A stretch of 64,000 nt of DNA, taken from Campylobacter sp. MG1 (GTDB taxonomy: Bacteria; Campylobacterota; Campylobacteria; Campylobacterales; Campylobacteraceae). Under the pieces are notes generated by a model. That model was not told the DNA's origin and made no database searches. It saw only the letters and a list, made by a program, of their open reading frames with translations. Below are positions 44,571 through 54,121 of this stretch, piece by piece; within the stretch, counting starts at the first letter, position 1, and the number at the start of each line of letters is the position of its first letter. A program made the translations under genes and the position numbers. The DNA is taken from assembly GCF_026616895.1 (NCBI RefSeq), contig NZ_JANYME010000006.1, forward strand, positions 1-64,000. Reading direction: 5' to 3'.

Positions 44571-44609
44571 ATTAAATAGTATTTATATGTTTTATAAATA
44601 CTATTTAAT
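44571..44609 (+). terminator. Long AT-rich hairpin after the serA operon
   Basis: A perfect 16-bp inverted repeat (44571-44586 with 44594-44609), loop ATGTTTT, 11 bases after the phosphatase stop. Only two of the sixteen pairs involve G or C, and no T-run follows, so it is a weak intrinsic terminator or an mRNA-end stabiliser. It lies before the cytochrome promoter. Confidence 0.55.
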
Positions 44610-44636
44610 AAATATTAATTGTTTATCAAAATAAGA

Positions 44637-44642
44637 TACAAT
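44637..44642 (+). promoter_or_regulatory. Putative cytochrome c promoter -10 box
   Basis: TACAAT at 44637-44642 lies 29 bases before the cytochrome ATG. A strong AAAAAGGAGATATT ribosome binding site follows. No -35 is evident. Confidence 0.45.
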
Positions 44643-44671
44643 TAGTGCTTAATTATTAAAAAGGAGATATT

Positions 44672-44974
44672 ATGAAAAAAGTATTATTAAGTTTAGCAGC
44701 ATTATCTTTATTAAGCACTGCAGCAATTGCTAGCGATGGAGCTACATTATTTAAAAAATGTATTGCCTGTCACGGTAAAGCAGCTGAGAAAAAAGCTCCA
44801 GGTGCAGAAATTATCATCAATACTTTAGATGAAAAAACAATTTTAGAAGCTTTACAAGGTTATAAAGCTGGAACACTTGGTGGAAAAGCTAAGAAAACTA
44901 TGGAATTACAAGTTAAAAATCTTAGCGAAGATGATATGAAAGCACTTGCAGCTTATATTGTAACTCTAAAGTAA
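44672..44974 (+). CDS. Cytochrome c553-like monoheme periplasmic protein
   Basis: 100 residues. A signal peptide (about 1-20, ends AIAS) precedes a class I cytochrome c domain: the heme site CIACH at about residues 30-34 and Met in TMELQVKNL as probable sixth ligand, with MKALAAYIVTLK at the end. It is a small periplasmic electron carrier like C. jejuni Cj1153, moving electrons from complex III to the terminal oxidase. Single gene with its own promoter and a shared terminator. Confidence 0.93.
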   Translation: MKKVLLSLAALSLLSTAAIASDGATLFKKCIACHGKAAEKKAPGAEIIINTLDEKTILEALQGYKAGTLGGKAKKTMELQVKNLSEDDMKALAAYIVTLK

Positions 44975-44980
44975 TTTTAT

Positions 44981-45003
44981 AATCGGTTATTTTATAACCG
45001 ATT
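44981..45003. terminator. Bidirectional terminator between cytochrome c and nadC
   Basis: A perfect 10-bp inverted repeat (44981-44990 with 44994-45003) with loop TTT lies between convergent genes and reaches into the nadC stop codon. T-rich DNA flanks it on the left for the - strand. Confidence 0.8.
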
Positions 45004-45832
45004 ACTCACTAAGTCTTAAAGAAAAATCAACCCAAGTAGCTTTATAAATATTAGCTCCACTACTTATCACATCAACTCCACTTTTTGCGTATTCTACGAT
45101 TGTATCCTCGGTAATGTTACCACTAGCTTCTAGTTTTATTTTTAAACCTAATTTGTTTTTTAAATTTACTATATCAGCACATTCTTTAGGACTCATATTA
45201 TCTAATAAAACAGCATTTACATCCGTTTTAAAGGCTTCTTTTACTTGTTCTAAGGTATCACATTCTATTTCTATTGGAGTGTAATATGGTATTTTTGTTT
45301 TTAGTGTTTTTATAAAATCAACAATATTATCAACACCAGCTAAATGTGTATCTTTAATCATTATGCAATCATCTAAGCCAAGTCTATGGTTTTGTCCGCC
45401 ACCACAGCGAATTGCGTATTTTTCAAACACTCTAAGACCAGGTCTTGTTTTTCTAGTATCTAGTAATGCTACGTTATAATCTTTTATTAATTCTTTCATT
45501 TTATTAACCTTAGTAGCTATACCACTAGCGTGTTGTACAAAATTTAGAAGCGTTCTTTCGGTTAATAATATTATATTTTTTTTACCTTTTAATTTTGCTA
45601 GAATATCACCTTTTTTAAATTTTTCACCATCTTTTATAAATAATTCACAATTAATGTTTTGTATTTTACAAATTTCTTTAAAATAAGGTTCGCCTGCAAA
45701 AACACCATCGCTTTTAGCCTTTAAAGAAGCATTAATATCGTTAAATTCACCTAATTGTGAAAATAAATCACCCCTACCTAAATCATCATTTAGTTCTTTT
45801 TGAATTAGTTTAATTTCACTGTCAATAAGCAT
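45002..45832 (-). CDS. nadC: Nicotinate-nucleotide pyrophosphorylase (quinolinate phosphoribosyltransferase)
   Basis: 276 residues from the ATG near 45832, which has a G-rich ribosome binding site (AAGGGG) just upstream; a TTG eight codons earlier would overlap dapE. It makes nicotinate mononucleotide from quinolinate and PRPP in NAD synthesis. Visible are the ERTLLNFVQHASGIAT helix, LDTRKTRPGLRVFEKYA, GGGQNHRLGLDD and the C-terminal ASGNITEDTI and SSGANI loops. Last gene of the - strand string that begins at bamA. Confidence 0.95.
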   Translation of the reverse strand: MLIDSEIKLIQKELNDDLGRGDLFSQLGEFNDINASLKAKSDGVFAGEPYFKEICKIQNINCELFIKDGEKFKKGDILAKLKGKKNIILLTERTLLNFVQHASGIATKVNKMKELIKDYNVALLDTRKTRPGLRVFEKYAIRCGGGQNHRLGLDDCIMIKDTHLAGVDNIVDFIKTLKTKIPYYTPIEIECDTLEQVKEAFKTDVNAVLLDNMSPKECADIVNLKNKLGLKIKLEASGNITEDTIVEYAKSGVDVISSGANIYKATWVDFSLRLSE

Positions 45833-45852
45833 TTTATCCCCCTTTTTATTTA

Positions 45853-46950
45853 TCAAAGATTATTTAATAATTTTAACAAACACTCGCTTAACAGTTCAAC
45901 TTGTTCAAATTCTACACTTTCATTAACTGCATGTATTTTGTCATTAACAACACCTATTTCACATACTTCAACACCAAATTTAGCTAATAATCTAGCATCA
46001 CTCGTACCACCTTTTGTATTTAAATTTGGATTTTCTATTCCCATATCTTTAAGTGATTTTATTAATGTTTTTATTAATTTACTATCAGTGTTTGTATAAA
46101 ATGGTTCAGAACCTTGTTTTATTTCTAGTTCATAATTAATATTTCCTAAACATTTTTTTAGATATTTTTCTAAATCATCTTTATTTGTAAGTGGTGAATT
46201 TCTAACGTTTAAGCTTATTAAAAAATCATTAGGTGTTACATTAGAAGCACCTATACCAGCTTTTAAATTTGTTATGACTATCTTACTAGGTTCAAAAAAT
46301 TCATTTCCTTCATCTAAATTTTTTCCAGCTATTAATGATAAGGCATTTGCTCCTATATGGACAGGATTGATACATTTTTCAGGGTATGCGGCATGTCCTT
46401 GTTTTCCTATAATTTTTATATTTGCATGTATACTACCTCTACGACCAACTTTAATACTATCTCCAAAATATTTTTCGCAAGTAGGTTCAGCTACTATTGC
46501 TAAGTCTGGTAAATCATTGTTTTTTGCTAAATATTCAAGTGCTAATATTGTTCCGTTTTTTCCATCACCTTCTTCATCGCTTGTTAAAATAATGCTAATT
46601 TTTCTTATGTTTTTTCCATTAAATTTTTTACAAGCATATAAAAATGCAGCAACACCACTTTTCATATCTTGTGTGCCTCTTGCAGTTATTATTCCATTAT
46701 TTTCAACTGGTAAAAATGGATCGCTATCCCAACCATCTCCAGCAGGGACAACATCAATGTGACCACAAAATGCAAAATGTATCCCAGTATCATTGTATAT
46801 TTTACTTAAAATTTGATTACTTGTACCATCTTTATTTATGTATTCACATTTAAAGTTATCTAAAAAATTTTTAGTAATATCAAAACATTTTTTTGCATCT
46901 GGTGTTATAGATTTTTCTTTTAATAATTCTAAAAAAATTTTTTTAAGCAT
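45853..46950 (-). CDS. dapE: Succinyl-diaminopimelate desuccinylase
   Basis: 365 residues, M20 metallopeptidase fold. It splits N-succinyl-diaminopimelate in the lysine/diaminopimelate route for peptidoglycan. Metal and catalytic residues: CGHIDVVPAGDGW, the bridging Asp in GTQDMKSG, the catalytic/metal Glu pair in TSDEEGDG, and the His in the C-terminal KIHAVNE. The lid domain (about 175-290) is present. It follows the GGDEF/EAL gene after a single base and is probably co-transcribed with it. Confidence 0.93.
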   Translation of the reverse strand: MLKKIFLELLKEKSITPDAKKCFDITKNFLDNFKCEYINKDGTSNQILSKIYNDTGIHFAFCGHIDVVPAGDGWDSDPFLPVENNGIITARGTQDMKSGVAAFLYACKKFNGKNIRKISIILTSDEEGDGKNGTILALEYLAKNNDLPDLAIVAEPTCEKYFGDSIKVGRRGSIHANIKIIGKQGHAAYPEKCINPVHIGANALSLIAGKNLDEGNEFFEPSKIVITNLKAGIGASNVTPNDFLISLNVRNSPLTNKDDLEKYLKKCLGNINYELEIKQGSEPFYTNTDSKLIKTLIKSLKDMGIENPNLNTKGGTSDARLLAKFGVEVCEIGVVNDKIHAVNESVEFEQVELLSECLLKLLNNL

Positions 46951-46951
46951 T

Positions 46952-48715
46952 TTACTCCTTTATTTTATAAAATTCTAAGTCAATTTCATTTAAACTAAAA
47001 GTAGGACTTGGTTTTCCTAGATAAAAGCCTTGAAATTCGTCAATTTCTAATTCTATGCATTTTTGAAGTATTTTTTCATCGCTAATATGTTTTGCTATTG
47101 TTTTTATACCTAATTCTTTAGAAAATGATACTATAGCTTTTACTATATTTGCATTTTTTTCACTTGCATTAATATTTTTTATGATATTAGAATGGAATTT
47201 AATATAATCAGGCATTAATTCTACTAAATAAGCAAAATTGTTAGTACCATAACCAAAATTATCTATTATTATTTTACATCCTAATTCTCTAGTTCTTTTT
47301 ATAAAGTCTTTTATTTTTTCATTTTTAGGCATTTTTTCATCTTCAATGATTTCTATTATTAGTCTATTACCCAGCATATTTTTTCTTAAAAGTGTTATAA
47401 ATTCATTATTTTTTATACTATCATTCATATTTTGACTGCTTAAATTTATGCTTAAAATAATATTGTTATTTTCAAGTAAAATCTGTATTACTTTTTCAAA
47501 AATATATTCTTCTATTATTTTATATTGCTTCATTTTGATGGTACTTAATAAGAATTCATCTGGTAATATTATTTTAATACCATCTTTTGTCTTTTTAGTC
47601 ATTCTCACTAAAGTTTCGTAATGCGTTATATTTTTATCCTTATCAAATACTGGTTGAAAAAATGGTAAAATTTCATTTTTATGTATATTTTCTATTGAAA
47701 TTTGATTTGTATTTATAGTGTTAAAATAATTTGTTTCATTATCTATAAATTTAGAATAGCAAACGAAATTTTTATTATTTAATTTTGCTTTTTTTAGAGC
47801 TACCATGGCTTTTTTTAGTATGTCATCATCATCAACACAACATCCCATAGTAACTGTTAAAATAATGTTTATTGTTTGATTGTTATATTCTATACTTAAA
47901 TCTTTATTAGCTAGTTCTTCTATTAATTTTTTACTTAAAAATTCATATCTTTTTTCATCATCAATACTATCCTCTAGCAAAGCAAATAAATCACCATTAA
48001 CTCTATATATTTGCATATTGTTTTCTTTAGCAAAATCATCTATTATTAATGCGATATGTTTTAATAAATCATTTGCAGTTTCAGAATCAAAATAATTGTT
48101 TATTTTATTAAATTCATCAATATCTACTAATAATATTTTAGGATTTTTCATTATATTTATATTTTTTTCTAAATTTTTCTTATTTTTTAATTGTGTTAAA
48201 TTATCTATATTTGCTTCAAGTTCTAATTTTTCTATTTTTTTATTACAAGTAGCGATTGTTTTTATATATTGATTTTCAGTTATATTCCTTTGCTTGTGTA
48301 GTATAAATATAAAAATTAATAAACATATATTTATTAAAAATGATATGTAAAACTGGTATGTATTAGCATTGTCAAGTTTAAATTCTTCTTGAAAACCTTG
48401 AAAATAATTTTTATATAGCACATAATATGTTATGTCAAAATTATCTTTATTTGTTTTTAAATAATTAAAAATTTTATTTTTGTTTGCTAGTTCTTTTATT
48501 TGTTCTTCGTCTAAATTAGGATTAACACCATTTATAGTAATTATTTTATTGTCAATTATTCTAAATTTAGTGAAATCATTATGTTTATCTTTTAATGAGT
48601 TAAAATAATTCTCCGCAAATACTTTAATATATTTTTTAGAATCCATAAAAAGATAAAGGTTTAGTATTAAAAAAATACAGACTAAAAAATATATACTTTT
48701 TTTTATTTTTTTCAT
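46952..48715 (-). CDS. Membrane GGDEF-EAL protein, both domains degenerate
   Basis: 587 residues. Two membrane helices (about 7-24 and 122-141) flank a periplasmic sensor of about 95 residues; a short coil, a GGDEF domain (about 175-325) and an EAL domain (about 345-580) follow. The GGDEF signature reads NGDLF. In the EAL domain ETL keeps its Glu, but DDFG reads DNFG, the KxD position reads KFH and the AEGVE Glu is gone (AKHISDE). Enzyme activity in either domain looks unlikely; a c-di-GMP receptor of LapD type is a reasonable inference. Confidence 0.85.
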   Translation of the reverse strand: MKKIKKSIYFLVCIFLILNLYLFMDSKKYIKVFAENYFNSLKDKHNDFTKFRIIDNKIITINGVNPNLDEEQIKELANKNKIFNYLKTNKDNFDITYYVLYKNYFQGFQEEFKLDNANTYQFYISFLINICLLIFIFILHKQRNITENQYIKTIATCNKKIEKLELEANIDNLTQLKNKKNLEKNINIMKNPKILLVDIDEFNKINNYFDSETANDLLKHIALIIDDFAKENNMQIYRVNGDLFALLEDSIDDEKRYEFLSKKLIEELANKDLSIEYNNQTINIILTVTMGCCVDDDDILKKAMVALKKAKLNNKNFVCYSKFIDNETNYFNTINTNQISIENIHKNEILPFFQPVFDKDKNITHYETLVRMTKKTKDGIKIILPDEFLLSTIKMKQYKIIEEYIFEKVIQILLENNNIILSINLSSQNMNDSIKNNEFITLLRKNMLGNRLIIEIIEDEKMPKNEKIKDFIKRTRELGCKIIIDNFGYGTNNFAYLVELMPDYIKFHSNIIKNINASEKNANIVKAIVSFSKELGIKTIAKHISDEKILQKCIELEIDEFQGFYLGKPSPTFSLNEIDLEFYKIKE

Positions 48716-48722
48716 GAAATTC

Positions 48723-50909
48723 CTATAATTTTAAAATTTTTGCACCAAATCCACCTTGATTAGCAGGAGCATCACTGAAACTTTTTATGTTTTTATGTGC
48801 ATTTAAAAATTCTTTTACAGCCATAGCTAATTTTCCAGTTCCTATTCCATGATATACCATCACTTCATCAAAACCAGCTATAAGAGCATCAGATATAAAT
48901 TTATCAAGTTTTTCTATAGCCTCATCAACTCTTAGTCCGTGCAAATCTAGTTTTACACTAGCATTTTTAATATTTTTTTCATAACTGATTTGAGATTTTG
49001 CAGGTTTTGGAATATTTCCTGAGTGTTTTAACATTGATATATCTAGCTTTAATTTTATCATATCGCTTTGAACAGTTGCAATATTTTTATTTAATGCTAT
49101 AATTTTTCCTTTTATTTTATCATATTTTACAAAATCTCCGACTTTAAATTCTTCTCTTACAATAATATCAGGTTTTATTTCTTTTTTTAAATTATTTGCT
49201 ACATTGATTTGTCTTTGCTTATCTTTTAAATCAGTAAAATCTAAGGTCTTTTTGGCAGCATTTATAGCTTTAAAATATTCATTTTCTAGTTCATTTTTTC
49301 TTGTTTTATATTCTTCTATTAATTTAGCTTCTTTATCTTTTAAATTTTCTAATAATTTATTTAATTTATCTTCTTTTTTTTCATTTATAGAAATTTGTAA
49401 TTTTAATTTAGCATCTAATTCTAAATTTTTATTTATCATCTCATTAATATTTTGTTCTTCTTGAGAAAAGCTTTCTTTGGCTTTAGCTATTAAACCAGGA
49501 CTAATTCCATATCTTAAAGCTGTTTCATAAGCGTATGATTTGCCAATAATTCCAGCTAAAAATTCATATTTTGGTTTTTCATTTTTTAAATCATATAAAG
49601 CAGCTAATAATTCTACACCTTGTTCTTTTGCAAGTAACATTGCTAATCTTTTATGATGTGTAGTTATTATTATTTTTCCATATTTTTTTAGTTCCGTTAT
49701 TAGTGTAAAAAATAACGAACTAGCCTCTTCAAAATCAGTTCCTAATTCTATCTCATCTATTCCTAATAAAAAATTTCTTTTTCCATTAATTTGTGCAAAT
49801 GCAAGCATTCTTCCAGCAAATGTTGATATATCATTTTTAGAATTTTGTGGGTCTTGTATAATGCTAATATATTCTTTAAATGGACTTATATGTGATTTGT
49901 TAGCATTAACTTTCATAGGAATTAAATATTTACATAAAAAACTAGCAGCCATTATACTTTTTAATAGCATAGATTTTCCACCAGCATTAACACCAGTAAT
50001 AAGTAAAACATTTTCATTAAAATTTACACTTATTGGTTTTGGATTTGTTAAGACAGGATGAGTAAATTCATGTAAAATTATTTTTTCATCATTGCTAGGT
50101 ATTACAAAGTTTAAGTCATTTTTTTTAGCAAAAATAACTCTTGCAATATATCCATCAATTAAATCAAATTCCTTATTTATAAATTTTAAAAATAATAAAT
50201 TTTTGTGTAAAATTTCACTAAATTTTTTAGCATACTCATATTTTATTTCATCAATTTCTTTATTTAATCTTTTTATCCCATTTTTATAGTTTGCTATACT
50301 TAATGGTTCTACATAAAACCCACCACCATTACTTCTAGCTATGATGTTACCATCAAGTATTTTTAAAAAACCACCTCTTAAAAGAATACATTCAGTATCA
50401 TTAATATAATGAATTTGTGTATCTATTGCATAACTAGCTATTTTTGAATTATTTAAAATTGTTCTTAATTCTTGGTTTATTCTATTGTTTAGCTCTTTTA
50501 ATTTTTCTTTTATAGTGATTAATTTTTCATCTAAATTTTCATCAAATTTATCATCTTTAAAATATTTTGTAACCTCTTCTATATCTTTTGGAATTATTAT
50601 TTTATCTAAATAATTTTTAAATGAATTTTTGAATTGTATTGTGAAAAGATATTTAAAATATGATATTATTTTTATAAATTCTTCTATTTCATCTAAATGT
50701 AATATACCTTTTTTACTTAAGTGGTTAAGGCTATTTGTTAAATCTTTTATAGGTTTGATTTCTTTTAAATTATATTCACATAATTCTTCTATTCTTTTTA
50801 AATGTAAATTTGTATCACCTTGTATAAAAATAGGTTTTTCTCTAGCAAAATTTGAACATAATTCATCTAAGTAATCATTTAAATCTAAACTTTTAATTAG
50901 TTTTTGCAT
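48723..50909 (-). CDS. mutS2: Endonuclease/anti-recombination protein MutS2
   Basis: 728 residues. No mismatch-recognition domain is present. The core ABC-type ATPase has Walker A TGVNAGGKS at about 305-313 (usual GPNTGGKT is changed to GVNAGGKS, as in other Campylobacterota MutS2), LGIDEIELGTDFEEA as Walker B, and ITTHHKRLA. A coiled coil (about 460-570) and a C-terminal Smr domain (about 655-728: LDLHGLRVDEAIEKLD, YHGIGTGKLA) follow. MutS2 limits homeologous recombination in Helicobacter, and may act in ribosome rescue in other bacteria. It overlaps dus by 13 bases. Confidence 0.93.
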   Translation of the reverse strand: MQKLIKSLDLNDYLDELCSNFAREKPIFIQGDTNLHLKRIEELCEYNLKEIKPIKDLTNSLNHLSKKGILHLDEIEEFIKIISYFKYLFTIQFKNSFKNYLDKIIIPKDIEEVTKYFKDDKFDENLDEKLITIKEKLKELNNRINQELRTILNNSKIASYAIDTQIHYINDTECILLRGGFLKILDGNIIARSNGGGFYVEPLSIANYKNGIKRLNKEIDEIKYEYAKKFSEILHKNLLFLKFINKEFDLIDGYIARVIFAKKNDLNFVIPSNDEKIILHEFTHPVLTNPKPISVNFNENVLLITGVNAGGKSMLLKSIMAASFLCKYLIPMKVNANKSHISPFKEYISIIQDPQNSKNDISTFAGRMLAFAQINGKRNFLLGIDEIELGTDFEEASSLFFTLITELKKYGKIIITTHHKRLAMLLAKEQGVELLAALYDLKNEKPKYEFLAGIIGKSYAYETALRYGISPGLIAKAKESFSQEEQNINEMINKNLELDAKLKLQISINEKKEDKLNKLLENLKDKEAKLIEEYKTRKNELENEYFKAINAAKKTLDFTDLKDKQRQINVANNLKKEIKPDIIVREEFKVGDFVKYDKIKGKIIALNKNIATVQSDMIKLKLDISMLKHSGNIPKPAKSQISYEKNIKNASVKLDLHGLRVDEAIEKLDKFISDALIAGFDEVMVYHGIGTGKLAMAVKEFLNAHKNIKSFSDAPANQGGFGAKILKL

Positions 50910-51829
50910 TGAAAAAATTCCTCTATTATATTTTGCATTTTTGTGTGATTATTTATTCTATTGACTTCATCTCTAAAATTGCTAGCATTAGGACTACATT
51001 TAGAATATTCATGAAGGTGTTTTCTAAAAATAGAACAAGCAAATTCGCCATATAAATTACACATTAATTCAAAATGATGTAGGATTATTTTTGATTTATT
51101 TATTTCTTTATTTTTATTTTTGATTTGTGAAAAAATCCAAGGATTTCCTATAGCATTTCTTCCTATCATAAGTCCATCAGCATTTGTAATTTTTAATACT
51201 TCTTTATGGTTTTCATAAGATATATCACCATTTGCTATTATTTTTGTTTTTGATAAAGATTTTGCTAGTCCTATTGCATTATAATCAACTTTAGCACTAT
51301 ACATACCTTTTCTAGTTCGTCCATGAATGCTTATAAAATCTAGTTCCAATTCATTTAATGCTAAAATTATTTTTTCTATTTCACACTCATCAAATCCTAT
51401 TCTAATCTTTACACTTGTGGTTCCTGTTTTATTATTTTTTTTTATTATTTCTAATAGTCTTTTTAAATGATCTAAGTCTTTTAATAATGATGAACCAGCA
51501 TGCTGTTTTATCACTTTATTTACTGGACATCCACAATTAAAATCAATTCCATGTATGTTTTCTTTTGTATTTATAATATCAACAGCTTTTTTTATTATTT
51601 CAGGGTTTGAACCAGCAATTTGTGTTATAAAAGGATTTTCATTATGTGATTTTTCAAGCATTTTAAATGATTTTTCGCTCTCATATACTAAGGCATTTGA
51701 GCTAATCATCTCACTTATTGTAACATCGCAATCATAATCCTTAACTAGAGTTCTAAATGCAAGGTCGCTAAGTCCTGCCATAGGTGCTAAAAATAATGGT
51801 TTAGAATTAGAAAATAAGTTTGTCAACAT
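50897..51829 (-). CDS. dusB: tRNA-dihydrouridine synthase (Dus family)
   Basis: 310 residues, FMN-dependent TIM barrel that reduces uridine in tRNA. LAPMAGLSDLAFRTL near the start, FNCGCPVNKV with the catalytic Cys, the KIRIGFDE strand, ISIHGRTRKGMYS and the phosphate-binding MIGRNAIGNPWIF are all present. It matches the NifR3-type gene Cj0123c in C. jejuni. The DusB label is by general likeness; Dus subfamilies are hard to split. It overlaps genes on both sides. Confidence 0.92.
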   Translation of the reverse strand: MLTNLFSNSKPLFLAPMAGLSDLAFRTLVKDYDCDVTISEMISSNALVYESEKSFKMLEKSHNENPFITQIAGSNPEIIKKAVDIINTKENIHGIDFNCGCPVNKVIKQHAGSSLLKDLDHLKRLLEIIKKNNKTGTTSVKIRIGFDECEIEKIILALNELELDFISIHGRTRKGMYSAKVDYNAIGLAKSLSKTKIIANGDISYENHKEVLKITNADGLMIGRNAIGNPWIFSQIKNKNKEINKSKIILHHFELMCNLYGEFACSIFRKHLHEYSKCSPNASNFRDEVNRINNHTKMQNIIEEFFQCKN

Positions 51830-52817
51830 TATATGTTTTACCTTGTTCTTTTAAAAATATTAATAACTCAAAATCATCAAATTTATTTTCTTGTGAATAT
51901 ATTATATCTCTTATTTCATCATATTCTGCTAATTTTGCTAATATATATAAATATGCTCGTGTTGCTTCGTTGTTTTCATTTTGTATTTTTTTAAAAATAG
52001 CTTTTAAACTATTTGATTCTATTTTTTCATATAATTTTTTTGCTATATTAATATATTCATTTTCATCAAATTTTATACTTGATATTAGAATTTCTAATTC
52101 AGCATTGCTAAGTTTTAACTCATCGTTATAATATCTTTTTAGCAATAATTGAACATCGTTTTTTGATTTTTTAATTTTGAGCATTTTTATGTTTGCATAA
52201 ATATCATTATTTAATATGTTAATGTAGGCATTTAGAGTAATTTCATTATTTATATCTATTTTATTTTTTATAATATTATAAGCATAACTTAAATCGGTTT
52301 TAGCTTTATTGATTTCGTTTTTTATATATAATGAATTGTCTTTATTTAACTTAAAAGGTTTTAAATCACAAACTTCATTATTATTCAACATAGACTTTAG
52401 AGCTAATGCGGAATTTAGTTTATTAGATTTTGTATTAATTTGTTCATAGTATAGATTTTTTATTAATTCACTTATATTTTTAAATTCTTGAGTTTTAAAA
52501 CTATATTTTTCCTTTTTATCTAATACTAATTTTTCTAAAAAAGATTCAAAATTAGATTCATCTTTTTTTAATTTTTTCTTTATAAAATGTATCGACATAA
52601 AAGAATAATAAAAATATATTATAGAAAAAATCATATAAATAATTATTGGAATGTTAATCCATATTAAATTTTGTAATTCTAAATTGTATGAAAAATTAAA
52701 TATTGTTAATGTAAATATACTTGTGTTTAGAATTGATTCATTAAAGAATAATATTAATATTACTTCAAATAAAATAATATATAATATTGAATAGATTAAA
52801 AAATTTTTTGCTTTCAT
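51807..52817 (-). CDS. Membrane protein of unknown function (Cj0124c position)
   Basis: 336 residues, not recognised by motif. Two N-terminal membrane helices (about 6-25 and 52-73) are followed by a long, almost entirely helical and charged cytoplasmic part with many Asn, Lys and Ile and hints of TPR-like helical repeats near the end (YLYILAKLAEYDEIRDIIYSQ). The place between the dus and rlmH genes matches an uncharacterised membrane protein in C. jejuni. It overlaps dus by 23 bases and follows rlmH by 12. Function unknown. Confidence 0.75.
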   Translation of the reverse strand: MKAKNFLIYSILYIILFEVILILFFNESILNTSIFTLTIFNFSYNLELQNLIWINIPIIIYMIFSIIYFYYSFMSIHFIKKKLKKDESNFESFLEKLVLDKKEKYSFKTQEFKNISELIKNLYYEQINTKSNKLNSALALKSMLNNNEVCDLKPFKLNKDNSLYIKNEINKAKTDLSYAYNIIKNKIDINNEITLNAYINILNNDIYANIKMLKIKKSKNDVQLLLKRYYNDELKLSNAELEILISSIKFDENEYINIAKKLYEKIESNSLKAIFKKIQNENNEATRAYLYILAKLAEYDEIRDIIYSQENKFDDFELLIFLKEQGKTYNVDKLIF

Positions 52818-52829
52818 AATTGTTCCTTT

Positions 52830-53282
52830 CTACTTATGATATGGATGGTTTTTATTTATACAAATTCCTCTATAAATTTGTTCTAGTAATAATATTCTAG
52901 CTAATTCATGGGAGAATGTTAGTTTTGATAAGCTTACAACATAATCACAAGAATTTAAAAATTCATCATTAAATCCATAAGCACCACCTATGAAAAAATT
53001 TATCTCATTTTTATCTTTTAATAAATTAGCAAATTCAAAACTATTTATATTTTTACCATTTTCACTAAGAGCTATAGAATAATTTTTTTTATATTGACTA
53101 TAGGCTTTAGTATATTCTGCTTTAGCCTCGTTTATACCTATTTCATGTGCTTTTGCAATTTGTTTAGAAAATATATTATTAATATTTATTTTTGCAAATT
53201 GAGAGATAAGTTTTATATATTTATTCTCTAATCTCTCATTTGTATCAATTTTTTTTTGTATGTAGTAAATATTTAAATTCAT
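52830..53282 (-). CDS. rlmH: 23S rRNA (pseudouridine1915-N3)-methyltransferase
   Basis: 150 residues, SPOUT fold. RlmH methylates pseudouridine 1915 in helix 69 of 23S rRNA. The family marks are FFIGGAYGFNDEF in the knot and the C-terminal SLSKLTFSHELARILLLEQIYRG and NHPYHK. It overlaps the accD stop by four bases. In C. jejuni a DksA-like gene follows rlmH; here the next gene starts after 12 bases. Confidence 0.95.
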   Translation of the reverse strand: MNLNIYYIQKKIDTNERLENKYIKLISQFAKININNIFSKQIAKAHEIGINEAKAEYTKAYSQYKKNYSIALSENGKNINSFEFANLLKDKNEINFFIGGAYGFNDEFLNSCDYVVSLSKLTFSHELARILLLEQIYRGICINKNHPYHK

Positions 53283-54112
53283 TTAAAATATCGTAAAAAA
53301 TCAGTTATAAATTCTTTTTGTTCGCTTCTTTTTACGATAGCGTCAATTAAACCATGCTCTAATAAAAACTCAGCACTTTGAAATCCTTCAGGTAAATCAG
53401 CTCCTATAGTTTGCTTAATAACTCTAGCACCAGCAAAACCAATTTGTGCCATAGGTTCAGCTATTACTAAATCACCAAGCCAAGCAAATGATGCTGAAAC
53501 TCCTCCGAAAGTTGGATTTGTAAGTAATGAAATGTATGGCAACCCTTCTTTAGATAATAATTTTAGAGCAGCTGATGTTTTTGCCATTTGCATAAGTGAA
53601 TATGTGCTTTCTTGCATTCTAGCACCACCACTTGCACTAATTATTATAAGCGCTTCTTTTTTTTGCATTGCACGTTGAACTGCACGAACTATTTTTTCAC
53701 CTTCTACACTTCCTAGCGAACCACCCATAAAAGAAAAATCAAATACACATAATTGAACGCCAATTCCACCGATTTTACATTCGCCTGAAATTACCGCACT
53801 TGTTCTACCAGTCTTATCTTCACTTTCATTTAAGCGTTTTTTATAACTTTTAGAATCGACAAATTTTAATGGGTCATTTGCTCTTAAAGTTTTATCATAT
53901 TCAACAAAACTTCCTTCATCAACTAGCATTTCTATTCTTTCACTAGGGCTTAATTTCATATGTAAGCCACACTTAGGGCACACATTAAAGCAACTTGCAA
54001 CTTCTTTGTAATACATTAAAGCATGACAATTATCACATTTTACCCAATGATTTGGTGCTTCATTTGGCTTTGATTGTGTTCTTCTAATTTTAAATATATC
54101 TGCAAGATTCAT
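53279..54112 (-). CDS. accD: Acetyl-CoA carboxylase carboxyltransferase subunit beta
   Basis: 277 residues. The N-terminal zinc ribbon has Cys pairs CDNC and CPKC around residues 26-48. The crotonase-like body has SASGGARMQEST (oxyanion loop), LLTNPTFGGVSASFA and IGFAGARVIKQT. It is half of the carboxyltransferase that makes malonyl-CoA; accA is not in the window. Follows bamA after nine bases. Confidence 0.96.
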   Translation of the reverse strand: MNLADIFKIRRTQSKPNEAPNHWVKCDNCHALMYYKEVASCFNVCPKCGLHMKLSPSERIEMLVDEGSFVEYDKTLRANDPLKFVDSKSYKKRLNESEDKTGRTSAVISGECKIGGIGVQLCVFDFSFMGGSLGSVEGEKIVRAVQRAMQKKEALIIISASGGARMQESTYSLMQMAKTSAALKLLSKEGLPYISLLTNPTFGGVSASFAWLGDLVIAEPMAQIGFAGARVIKQTIGADLPEGFQSAEFLLEHGLIDAIVKRSEQKEFITDFLRYFK

Positions 54113-54121
54113 TAACTTCTC

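Noticed and set aside
44571-44609. 16-bp perfect inverted repeat as an operator or attachment site
   Set aside because: It sits just after a stop codon and before a new promoter and is almost all A/T, so a transcript-end hairpin is simpler.
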